This document shows, in pieces, positions 23,967 to 35,479 of a stretch of DNA of 64,000 nt; within the stretch, counting starts at the first letter, position 1, and each line of letters starts with the position of its first letter. The notes below the pieces were generated by a model. The model was given only the letters and a program-made list of their open reading frames with translations, had not been told where the DNA came from and did not search any database. Origin of the DNA: Taenia hydatigena (taxonomy: Eukaryota > Platyhelminthes > Cestoda > Cyclophyllidea > Taeniidae); NCBI GenBank assembly GCA_036345935.2, contig JADWOT020000989.1, positions 46,001-110,000 on the forward strand. Reading direction: 5' to 3'. Made by a program: the position numbers and the translations under genes.

Positions 23967-24829
23967 GTAAGTCCCAAATGGGTTCATTTATTGCCTTAAA
24001 GCATTTTTAGAAGGGCGATTATCACTAAGGTAGAACCAGTTGAGCTCGCTCAATTTTAATGGTCCCTACGACAACGGATTCGTCTTTGCGAAACTTGCTT
24101 TAGTTTGTTGACATTGCGGGAAGCACATGAGTCGCAGGGATCTGCCAGTCAAACTTCTTAAAAATGTCAGGTGTTTTAGGAATCACCCTCAGTGTAAGCT
24201 CTGCTTGGCTACGCTTCGATTTTGTTTAACGTGCTATCTTCTGCCACCTTCCTTGGGCAATCGTTTGGGCATATGCTTTCGCATAAACATTAGTGCAACC
24301 TGCGCCTATTCCGTTGTCCGATGTTCCTGCAATTTGCCACTTTCAAATGTACGGACTCTTGCTTTTCTATTCAATTATTCCTTAATGCTTTTAAGGAAGC
24401 GCTTAGGCATTTGTTTGACCTAGTAAATAGAAATTCCAACGCAAAATTGATTGGACATCTAGCTGGATGCAAATTACACCATACAACTTCTTAACCTTTG
24501 GACCAACACAAGGCAAAGACTAATTCTTTGCATATAAATCCTTCTAATCTACGCAGGGCTGCTGCGATAGTCAGCGGGCAACAATGCCGCTCAGTTCAGA
24601 TGCTAGACTTTAAAAGGCACGCCACGTATAGCTAGGTGAATTTTCCTCCTAGCTTTCATTCAAAAGGAAGTTCGCGTTCATTTTTAATGCAAATCCTCTT
24701 TTAGAATTTTGCCTATCTTTGGATCATCAATGGTTCTGCAGCACATTATGTCGTTAAGCATGAGATTCTTGGAGTCAAATAAATAGCATGAAACTTACTT
24801 GACATAGTAGAAGATTTGTGACTTCTCAC
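23967..24829 (+). other. Possible downstream part of the zinc-finger gene
   Basis: One frame around 24065-24150 reads RLCETCFSLLTLREAHE, a finger-like C-x2-C pair followed by a His. Another at 24127-24423 is Cys-rich, and a third from about 24300 to 24485 reads through FKEALRHLFDL and IGHLAGCKLHH. No single frame covers these, and I could not place introns with confidence. Confidence 0.25.
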
Positions 24830-27440
24830 CACTCAAATTCCAAAATAAGCAGCAGCATTAGCAGACCTACTGGTGTACAACAACTTGTCCAATATTCATG
24901 TCCCGCAGCGGAAGAACTGTAGCGCAGTAAACAAGTCTAGTGTTGACTAATTTGGACTGGGTCAGCAAAGGCAAGGCTAGCAACTTCGGCTAGATTATGA
25001 CAATCTCCAGTAAGGCGACTTATACGTTGCTGTTTAAATTGACTCACCTAAACGAACTCGGCAAAACTCATTTCAATGAGAATTAAGGTGTTCTCTTTCT
25101 ATCACGCAGACATTAGGGATCAAGGCAAGCAGACCTGATGACGTCTTGGAAATAAATGGAAAGAGCTCTCTTATCTACGCTTCCTTTCTCATTTGTCACT
25201 CTAACGCATCCTTGGAGATTGTCTCCTTTGGCACCTACTACGCTCTATACACTCACATCTACTGCGTCCTACCCAGTGTCATACCGTTTGTGCTCCTCAC
25301 GTAAAGTACATACGGGAAATGAGAGTGAGTATTCTCTACAATTCAGCTACTTACCTTTATTTTCCCACTTTGGCGCTAGGAGAATGTCTTGTCTCTCTGA
25401 TGCCCCCAATCGCACACTTCACCCTTTTAACATCAAAAGACCAGAAGAGATTAAAAGCATAAAAATTATGGATAAGTTATGCCACCAGCTTCCCCTCCTA
25501 CCCTGCTTTATCTTCCCTTCCTTCTCCCTATCCTCATTTTTGTCACAACTGATATCTTTGTGTGTTTCACTAATCAGGGAAGAAATATGTGTAGCGTTTG
25601 ATAGGAATTCATATTCCTTCCACAAAATTGATTTCTGTATGCTTCACTTGAATACTTGGCTAGGAAATTGGGCCAATGGAGAAATTTAAGAACATACGGA
25701 AAGAAAATAAAATGGGAAATTCAGTGCCCTGGCACCATGCAGAGATACCCCATTTTGAACTTTCCCAACCTTTTCTCTACTTACCCTCCGTAAACCTCTC
25801 GCTTTCGCCTCGTACCCAATCATTCCTTCGTTGCTTCGCCCAGACTGGTAATGTTTGCTCGCCACCATTGTACTCCCTGGTGCAAGGCAACAATGGAATT
25901 AGAGTGATCGGCAGAAACGCACCTTCGCTCGAGCCATAGTAATCGCAAGGGGTGAGTTGCCAATGCATAACGATCATCCTCTCAAGGAAAGCCGAGGACA
26001 TGGAGTCACAACGAGGCAACGCATTTAAGTCAAAGCACATTAGCATCGGTGGTTCTTCTCATTCTCTTCCTCCTCCTTTGCATGCACTATGATGCACGTA
26101 AGTCTGTCAAGCCACGAAAGCACAGAAGTGGGTGGCGCCAGCTCCCTCAAAACCACCTCTTAGTAGTTCTGTCAAGGGTCCACACCTAGACGGCACTGAG
26201 TGACACCACACGGCACGTGTTGCAATCGGTTTGCACGTGTCAGGTTTAACCTGTGTCACCACACGACAAACTGTCAGACATGCTGTTCTACGTGTTGCAT
26301 GCCTACATTTTTTCATCCTGCTTTACCGCCTTGCCGTTCATGTCATTCAGTATTCGTCAGTGCTTCTCTCCTACCTCGTTTCATTCTTGCCCCCAGCTGT
26401 ATTTGTATCCTTTACTTCCGTCGCAACCCTCTCCATCTCCTCATCACTCCAAGCCTTTCAATCCTTAATTTTAGAGACGTTGAAAGGGAGAAAGCAGATA
26501 GCTATCATAGAAATAGGATGAATTTTGGTGCTAACACCCCTTCCTCTACCTGTGCTACCTTCTACCCCCGGAATCCACTTGCATGCGTCATTTCAATATT
26601 TTCACATTCGATATCCAGCATAATCGCATGGAAAGGGAGCTATGACTAGGCAGTTCAAGTGTCATTGGGACGAAATCTTCAAATTTTGCCTAGAAACGCG
26701 TCCAGATGAGTAAGCGAATGAATCAATTCATAAAAATAGATGGTAGGAATATATATAGCAGTAAAGAAGGCTACACCAGAGCAATGTGGAAATTCATCCC
26801 GCAGCGACCATTTCCAACCCTCTTCTGTCCATCTCCACTCTCACTCCTTCCATTCCAGCGACTTCTCATCTCTTTGCATCTACCTCAATCATTCCTTGTC
26901 TCATTCAGCTAAAAAATTCATGTTAACTAACTTCTGCCGAAAAACGCCTAGACCACAATTGCCTTTCTTAATGCAAAACAACAATTATTCCAAGCACAGA
27001 AGTAGGAGTACGCATCAGAAATGCCCCTTTGTTAGCTCAATAGCAATAGCTAGGGGCGGGTCGTTAAGCTCTCATCTATCGAGCATACCCCATCCTTACA
27101 GACGTCTTATGCATTAAATTCAAGTCCGCCTTAGCATTTTAATTTGGCCTGCTTAATAAACTCGATGCAACTGCATGCCATGTGAGCTGAGGTCAAAGGA
27201 CACTTGAAATGGCAAAGGCTCTCTTGTCTGCGCCTTCTTTCCCATGTCCTACTCCAACGCATCTTCGGAGACTGTTTCCTTTGTCGCCTAATTGCACTCT
27301 ATACACTCAAACGCATTGCGCTCTGCAGGAGACTAATTTTCTACACATGGTATATGAGTTTTGCCATGTTCATGTGCCGTGTAAACTTCAGTCTGAAATA
27401 AGCGGAGGTAAAGAGTTACAGGAAGAAAAAAGCAATTAGA
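24830..27440 (+). repeat. R6/R5 repeat cluster, forward copies
   Basis: This stretch contains R6 copies at about 24880-25440 and 27110-27400, and R5 copies at about 25715-26010 and 26700-27090. R6 matches 38650-39300 and 49400-49800 directly and 28230-28700 in reverse. R5 matches 48900-49210 directly and 28744-29010 in reverse, sharing CAGAAATGCCC next to a TAGCAATAGC-type segment. The plus strand is pyrimidine-rich, which creates long frames of little meaning (25156-25689, 26200-26649). I find no evidence that these are translated. Confidence 0.55.
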
Positions 27441-27589
27441 TGTAGTAAAGTCAGTTGGTAGAATGCTGGTAGAATGCTAGCAAAGTGTGGAATTGAGATA
27501 GACTGGCCAAGGAACTAGCCATCGAACAGACGACAAAAAGAGATTTTATTGCTCCCAGGCCGAAAGTGTCGATTTGATCCAGCTGTTTT
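27441..27589. other. Short spacer before the inverted arm
   Basis: No feature recognised. It separates the forward R6 copy from the inverted R6 copy. Confidence 0.3.
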
Positions 27590-30500
27590 TGTAAGACATC
27601 AACTCAAGCGACTACCCAAACGACGGAATTAAAGGTAAACAATGCAGCATACACGAACTTAGGCAAACGGACAAAGGCGTAGATACATGGGCAAAATAAG
27701 GAAGGCGGTCTAGAGTGGAAAACCAGGCAAAGAAATTCTTTACAATAAGAATATAAGGAGTGGACAGTGAGGTGAGCAGGTAGGAATTCGAGCATCTTGC
27801 ACATTACAAAGTAAGAAGTTGGAGCAACGAGCTCACCTTTGCTCCTCAAAGGCTAAGTGAAGGAGCAGAAGTAGGAGATGGAATTGAGGCGAAGTAGTGT
27901 GGTGCAGACTAAAGCGACAGAAAGAAAGATAGAAATGGAGATTTGATGGTAATCTCGGGCGGAGCGTGATTGATTCAGGTCCAGGCTAACTCGTGCAAGT
28001 CTGGTCTAAATGAAAATCTGCACATTATTTACTCATATCGCAATCAAGATTGGGACTAGTGGAGAGATGAAAGGGAACCTACAAAGAGGGCACCGGCAGA
28101 CGGTGCGGTAGGAAGGGAAGGTGAGAGAAGCTCAAAGGAGGCACAGGAGCGAGATATCCCAGTGGCACTAAAGTAAGAAAATAAGGTAAGAAGCTGAATT
28201 GTAGGAATTGTTTGCTCCTCTTTTCCGTATATACTTTATGCAAGGAGCACAGACGCTATGACATTAGGTAAGACGCAATACCTGTAAGTGCATAGAGCAC
28301 AGCATGCGAAAAAGGAGGCACTCACCGAAGATGCGTTGGGGTGGCACATGAGAGAGGAGGCATAGACAAGAGCATCAGGTCTACCTCTAGTCTGCGTGCC
28401 TTGATCTCTGATGTCTGCGCGATTCATAGTGAACATCTCAACTCTCAATGAAATGAGTTGTGTCGAGTTGATTAGGCGGATCATTTTAAATAGCAACGTA
28501 TAAGGCGCCTTACTCGAGCTCGTCATAATCCAGCCCAGGTCGCTAATCTTGCCTATTCTGACTCAGTATGGTTTAGACAAGCCTAGACGTGCTTACTGCG
28601 CTACAGTTCTTCCGCTGTAGGACATGAATATTGAGCAAGTTGTTGTGCACCGGCAGCTCTCCTTATACTGCTGCTTATTTTAGGATTTGAGACGTGAAAA
28701 GTAAGTGCAGCACAGCAAACGTAGTGCATGGATGAAAGTCGGTTTAAGGAATCGGCAATTTACCCCTAAATATTGCTATTGGGTTAACAAAAAGGCTTTT
28801 CTGATGAGAAAGGCAATGGCGGTCCATTCGCCATCGATAGGGGCAAAGTAATAAGGATTTTAAGCAGAAAGAGACAAAGGAATGGTAAAAATTGAGGCAT
28901 AGAGATAAGAAGTCATGCGTATGGACCTGCGGTGCAGTGTTCATCATTTCTTCCTTACTTTCTCCCATCCTTTTCTACACTGATTCATTCATCCACTCAT
29001 CTAGCTATGTGAGTGAGTAAAATATAAAGGAACTGGCTTAGTGAAAAACATTTAACTTTTTCGAATGACACACTAGAAGAGGCTAATCATTGTCTTTTTT
29101 CTATGTGATTTACACTGGATACCAGATACGACAATATTGAAACGACGCGCCGAAATGAAGTGAGGGATGAGAGTGGCACACGGATGGATCGTGGGTAAGA
29201 AGGTAGAAGAAGCAGGAATATGTATGGAAAGAGCGCATTACCAGCATAATGCTATTGAGGAGAAAGGAAGACAAATGTTTAAGAAGCATGGAATATCTTT
29301 CTACTCTTTCAAACAATCTACTCTTAAAACAGCACTGCCTGATATAATCTAATCAACTTTAATTTCGATGTTCCATATTCTCACACATCCGCATCGTCGC
29401 TGCTCAAATCCGAACCACTTTATCTTTGCCATGGGAGCACAAGTCTCTTTTTATTTTCATATTTTCTTTTGTTTTCGTATTCTCTCAACTCTCTTTACCA
29501 ATATAAACAATTTGTGTTTTAGTTGCACCTACGTTGCCCAGATTTTATAGCTAAGAAAGAAAGCAATCTGCCATATCTTGATAATGAGCAACTCTTGACC
29601 AAAGCAGATAAAAGAGAACGCATCTCTGGAGTCATAGTGTCCCAGCTTTCCTTGTTTCGATCGACAATCTACACATCAGCCACACTTGCGTTGTCCGAGT
29701 TTAAAACGAGAACTGCCGTAACTTTCTTTGCCAAAACAGAATCCCTACATAACAACAGACGAGCCATAACTAACTAATTTGTGAACAAGAACTGCCGCAA
29801 ACAACTAAAGAGGGAAGCAGAACGCTGAATTTTAGTTCTGACCGGTTCTGGATCAAAAGGGAGAGAAGAGTTTTGCTCTATACACTTGTTGGAAGCATTT
29901 ACAGAACGGTATGGGCTCATAACTTTCAATTTGGAACATTTTTGCTCGCAGAGGTACCCGACTGTTTCAGTGTGGGTTATCAATTATCTGTGTCAGACTG
30001 GGCACTCTCATCATCGGCCAAACCTTACTTTTTACAATTTGATGGGAGAATTGCCGCAAGTAACTACTAAATGGTTTAAGCTGCTAGATTATAATTCAGA
30101 ACGATTCTGGATCTAAATTAACAGAAGATAACACAGCTCTATATGCTTGAGTTATTTTGGCTTCCTTCGCCAAAATAGTCCACTTAACTGTCGTCCAGGT
30201 CCAAATTTTTGCTGCATAACTTGAGGAACATTGCAGCTACCAGCGACGAAAGAAACAGCTGAGTACAAGATTGAATAACTGTAGGTGGAAGACCAAGAAA
30301 GTGGATCTCAGTTATGTACTTAAGCTAGCCTAGTTTAAGTACTAAAATCATTCGCATTAAATTGTGTTCATTTCTAGGCATTGAATGTCTTACAATCGAA
30401 GCGTACTTCGCTGAGACGCAAGTAACCCAACATTTGGGACCTAATCCTAATTAACGCTAGATTGGGATGAACCAATCATGCGGAAGTGCGAAATCCATTC

Positions 30501-31490
30501 GCCCTGGCTGTTTGTTAATGCACACTCTTGGTAGAGCCGCATGACACCAAATGTTATAGTATCAAAGGAGACCTACGTTTTTGGCACCACACAAGATAAC
30601 GGTCGGGGCCTTGTTGGAGTAACTTTAAGGCCAATGTGAGAAATACCTAGAGCTGAGAGTACTCGGGCTAATTTGGCACTTTTTCACCCATGTTATGCCT
30701 TATGCTTACATTGATCAAGCATTCTGACCTCTCCGATGGCGGTGGAACGCGGTGAGCAGCTCTTTCGTAAATAAATCCTTTTTTTGCTTGTTTGAAGGCT
30801 CCTAGCTACAACCCTAAAGCTATTAAATAACTTAAAATGACTAAGATTTTAACGTAGCTGAGAGATATGCGTGCCACAGATATTTGTATAAAGCGAATTC
30901 ATTGCGCATCAACGACTAATATCTTGGATAAAAAGCAAAGCAATGCATAGTAAATAGCTGTTTTTAGTTTATGCACGACAAGCATGGTAAGGAATCATAA
31001 AATGGAATTTATTCTTACCTGAGTAACATGTAAAGTGACTCCAAAGGCAGAATTCTAACCCTGAATCGCTAGGTAGAGGACTCATGATTAGCAAATTATG
31101 CTCCAGACAGACGCGACACGTTCCAGTGAAATTCATTCCTCTCCTGCCAAAATCACGACATTTTAGTGCATCAAAAGACCCAATTTATCAAAGAGGTGGA
31201 AAGCAGTCATCGCTGATGATCTCACAATGATGAGCGATTTGATTAGCTTAAAGACTTGTGTTGCCTAACAAAATACACAATCTGCAGTTAAATTGTGTCC
31301 TCGAAATTATAAACCTCAAGTGCATTTGTTTCCGGTCTTAAACGGTGCATGATGTATTACGTTTCCTATACAGGACCAAATGACTAAGCGCGTGTGTCCA
31401 AATTCAGTAAAATTTATTCACTGCACTTGCAGCATCAGCAAAAACGCGGCAATCCCTTACGTCGAATTGCTTTGGCATACGGAAGTGGAC
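27590..31490 (-). repeat. Left inverted arm: R6, R5, R4 and R3 on the minus strand
   Basis: Read on the minus strand this stretch follows the same order as 35480-39840 on the plus strand. R6 is at about 27590-28710, R5 at 28744-29010, R4 at 29040-30790 and R3 at 30790-31490. Matching points include 27640-27720 with 39640-39730, 28500-28650 with 38670-38810, and 29150-29200 with 38160-38210. Also 30530-30760 matches 36400-36640, and 31191-31227 matches the R3 dyad block. Divergence is considerable, so the duplication is old. The frame at 31380-31580, which follows a good acceptor-like CTATACAG, lies inside inverted R3 and is not called as a gene. Confidence 0.65.
29790..30180 (+). repeat. Internal tandem duplication of about 258 bases in R4
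   Basis: Three landmarks recur at similar spacing: CTGCCGCAAACAACT (about 29791) with TTGCCGCAAGTAACT (about 30049), CTGGATCAAAAGG with CTGGATCTAAATT, and GCTCTATACACTTG with GCTCTATATGCTTG. A related arrangement is visible in the inverted arm between about 37090 and 37420. The monomer is therefore part of the family structure. Confidence 0.45.
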
Positions 31491-34050
31491 ACAAGTGAAT
31501 TTTTGGGCGGCCCATTGGCCCAAAATACCCGTGATTATATAAAAACAGTTCTAATTGAAGTCACCACTTTAGCCGTTTGATAAAGTCATCTCAATCTGTC
31601 TCAGTAATTACAACTTAGACTTGCCAAAACCCAGCCAGAGCCATTACGCATATTTCATGTTCTCACTCACCAATCAACACAAAAGTGGTGCGCCGAACAG
31701 TCATTCCTATTTAATCACTCAGTCGTAGCAAAATGTGGCTGCTGCACTCCGACCACAATGTGGAGCCTCTTCTGGCATACCACAGTGGACCACCTCGCCT
31801 CACACACCTCAACCACGTCTACCAAAAAGCAAATTTATTATCAACTGCGCAAAATCACTTGACACCCATGTTCCTTTGTTTGCGAAGAAGCGAATGCAAA
31901 TGAGTAACATTTTTAGATTTGCTAGTTATAAAAGTGAACAGGAACACATAGCACTTTGAAGATATCATCACAGCTTGGATAGAGAGATGTGGGTATCAGG
32001 AACAGTGGGGAATCAAGATCCAGAGAGTTTGTGCTGTTCAAGATCAAAGTGCTGCCAGAAGACAGAGATGATCATTCCAGTGTCCCGTTTCCCTCTTGAT
32101 GCGTGGTTTTCGTAGACTTCACGATGGTAGCGGTGTTTCCACACCGACAAATTGCACTTATAATCCGCTTTGGGCAGCGGACCTCTCGTCACCATTCAAT
32201 CCACACACCATCGACATTTGAACGGAAACAGCAAGCATGGATTTGGGAAAGTCTCGATAAATAAGAAGGAAAAAGGTCTAAATAGAGGTGCTGGTTTTAC
32301 GCCTCCATGAGCATTCATAATGCAGAGGTGTCACGCGAAGCAGGAAGAGATAGGTCACGCTATACAAGGAATAGACATCATTTATCATGAATGGCACAGA
32401 CCAGTGCCAGTGCCTGTGGACATCGAAGTGCGGTGATAAGCAAAGTTTCTTGTGAAAGGAGGCATCTACAATCTTGGATACCCGTACCAGTAGTAGGCGT
32501 CAACCTAGTCAGCAATTAGACACTTGAAAGGTGTAGACGTCCATCAGCCGGTGGATATCCCGAAACTACTCAATGCATTCAGGTGCGCCTCCTACTAAAG
32601 CATCTTCTCCTATCTTGCATCCACCCAAAAGGACATCACAATCAAGATGTGTAAAAAGCAAAAGTGATACGGTACTCATGAATCTGTCCTTTCTGTACAC
32701 CATGCTACACACGTGCTGCGGTCTGGCCGTCGTCAGCTTGATTGCAATTAGGATCAAACATTTCCAAATGGTTTGCGCCAATGAAATGCAGACCACAAGC
32801 ACTCGTCTTACCGCATGAAGACAAGCGCTGGATTCATAGGTTGTAAAAAATACTACACACGCTAAATCTGTCTATGACCTAGGACGAAGTTGGAGGTGAG
32901 AGTGAAAATCGCAGGGATCACTATAAGAAAAGAAACAGTACACTTCGAGGATTCGCCCAGGGAATGGGACAAGGAACAGCTATCACAAATAATACATATA
33001 AGATCTACTCGAAAAAATCCCCCCTTTAAGAATGGCAAGCAATTATAGGCTCAGGGCAAAGGTAGCACAGAAAAAAAAACGAATTCACAACGGAACGTAA
33101 GTCTGAATCGCCAGAAAATACTTAATTTCGGATGTTAAAAGCAAAAAAGGAGATAAAAGGAAAATTTGAACCTAATAATGAGTTAATTGCAAGCTTGGGG
33201 ACGGAAAAAAGGAAGCTACGCCAAAAGTGCTTGCCGAACCAAATCGCAGAAATAAAATGCCTCGTTTTTCCTGCATATTCTCAGAAAGGTAAAATTACAG
33301 ACGAACAAAGAAAATTGCAGTAATCAAATGAAACAACGCAAGAAGGCGGTTTGGCAGATTCACCGCAACTTACAATTTCATCAATGAAGTCAACCTACTT
33401 AACTTTACACACGACAGTTGAATTTGAGACCCAAAAGCCCTGCCGTTATACCACGAGTCTGTGAATGGATTGTTGTCTACTCTTCGCAATCGAACAAAAG
33501 GCAAAAGAGACTTCACCTTGCTAAACAATCGCCTTTTAACCACTTTTCAAAAGCATTAGGTTTTAAGAGAAAACTGCGAAAATGGAGAGAATTAGCAAAA
33601 GGATAGTACCATCCGGATAACGGGAATAAGGAATTTTTTGGCTTTCAATCGACATCCCCAAAATTACCTAAAGAAGACACTACTTAACCAAAACCTCGTA
33701 AAGCGCTAAGCATGGTTAAATAGAAAATGTATGAAAAGTACAGAAAACAGCACAATTGAATCGTTAATCATTCCAACTACAATAAGAGAGATTCCCATGC
33801 TAAAAGAAAGGAGTAACTTCATGCCTACCAACAAAAAACAAGAACGATGGCACAGTGGGAAGAAGCAATAACGCAGAGATCGATTGTAAGAACACTACAA
33901 GTCAAGCACTCGATGATGTGTCTCATGCCTATTGTGATGGACACAGTTCGACGAAATGGTCCCTGAATGAGTTCTGCAACCCTGTGGATCGACACTGACC
34001 GCTCGCTAACTGGAAAATATTGCACGGAGGGAAATTCGAGAAATCGCCTT
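31491..34050 (-). repeat. R1 interspersed repeat, inverted copy
   Basis: Reverse complement match to 1-3020. It continues without a visible gap into the inverted R3 at its left edge, so on the minus strand the order is R1-R3-R4-R5-R6. The tRNA-like segment is at 33417-33461 (minus). Confidence 0.65.
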
Positions 34051-35060
34051 TGGAAACACCATTTTAGGCGTAGCGTTGTGTGCGAGTTGCGATATCCTCT
34101 TCCTTCACCATCATAGCGAATGGGGTAGTGCTACCTTTTCAACACACTGCGTCACCACGTTAGCCCCACCCCTTCCCACGTCGTCAAAGAGGCACTGCTT
34201 CCCATTGTGATTATTTTGTCCTCCTTTACTTCCAAGATGAGTGAGATAAAAATGTATACATGCATGCATGCCTACTCAAACTACCATCAGCACAACCTCC
34301 ACCAGAAGAAGGTAAGGCTCCAATTTGCGAACGGCGTGCATTCTAAACAAAACATTCCTAGCAGCGGTAACTACTTTGTCACAAAGTAGTTTGCATGCTT
34401 CGTTACTGTGTCACCAACAAGGGTTCAGATGGAGGAGAAAAAGGACGATTGCCGTCACAACTCTTATCCCATGCGGTGTCTACCTGCTAACAGTCTCTAC
34501 TGCTGGAATGTTTTGAAGGCGGAATATTATTGCTACTGTCCGACGCTCAGTAGGAGTTGCACGTCGGGGTGGATATTTGATCAGACATTGGCTCGAGTGG
34601 GGGGTTGCACACAGATGAGGGGATTGCAAAAAGAGGCCAAAGAGGAGAAAAAGCAGAAAAGAGGCATCCGTCTGCATTTATTTTGTTGAAAAAAGCACTC
34701 TTTTGCATAATCAATAAGACAGTGGTGTTGTTTCATAAGAAGACGTTACGAAGAACGCGTTAATTGAAGAGTCGTGAGCAAGTTCCTAGGAGTGACTTGG
34801 AAGGAAGAAGACCACCCTTCTCCTAACCATTGTCAAACTAACTTCCACTTCTTTCAACAACTAGTCGTAAGCAATGTGGGGAGAGAAAGTGGCAGAGAAG
34901 AAAAATCCACCTATCAGACAATAAAACCGCTGCGCACCGACCCACCACCCACCTACAGGACTTCGCAAGCAGTAGAGCCGCTTGCAATTGTCAGTCAAAC
35001 CACACACCAGGGCTCCTACTTTAGCCCCTTGTCGACTTCTCGTAGCTGATGAGCCGAATC
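34051..35060 (+). repeat. R7 repeat, copy 1
   Basis: Direct match to 44150-45050. Shared landmarks are a CATGCATGCATGC run (34259-34271 and about 44358-44370), a CACAACC-CC-AAGGTAAGGCT segment, AGGAGTTGCACGTCG (34551 and 44641), and GAGCAAGTTC. A frame at 34408-34689 is open for 93 codons and Cys-rich, with SLYCWNVLKAEYYCYC then RSCTSGW followed by a Lys- and Glu-rich tail. Copy 2 keeps SRSCTSRW but is broken upstream. I treat it as a possible fossil reading frame. Confidence 0.6.
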
Positions 35061-35479
35061 TAACCCAACCTAACAAATTGTGGTGTTGCTACCGCGCAAA
35101 TACTTGCTGCACGCCTCTACAATATTCCCCTTAGACAAATTTTATTAATAAGAGCTCATTTGTTCAGAGAACGTAGTACAGTTATGGAAGGAGCTTGGCC
35201 TTTAATAATGATGTCGGTTTTCCTGAATCGCCTGTCTCTCTCACACGGTTAGTTGTATAGATAGCAAAATTGTTTTGCGACAACAGCCTATAAATAAATT
35301 AATGACGCTCATAGACCGTGTCATAATAATATTGAATTGCAGCATGCTTTCGAACAAACAAGCATAGTCAAGAAATAAATAAAAGCATCATTAGAATCAA
35401 AGTGCATGCTTTGTTTATTTTAAGGAAAGAGTTGCCAAACTAAAGGGACACTGCATGGTGTAGCGCCTAGCACACGTTA
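35061..35479. other. Spacer, no gene recognised
   Basis: Short interval between R7 and R3, A+T-rich, with no supported feature. Confidence 0.35.

Noticed and set aside
25156..25689. 177-codon frame, among the longest in the window
   Set aside because: It overlaps R6, whose other copies do not keep the frame, and the DNA is pyrimidine-rich. No domain was seen.
26200..26649. 149-codon frame with two overlapping alternatives
   Set aside because: Three frames are open over the same pyrimidine-rich stretch, as expected from composition, and it sits in the R5/R6 cluster.
31374..31580. Open frame after a good acceptor (TTTCCTATACAG), looking like a terminal exon
   Set aside because: It lies within the inverted R3 copy. 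The sequence around its start corresponds to the reverse complement of about 6520-6620 in R3 copy 1, so it is repeat sequence.
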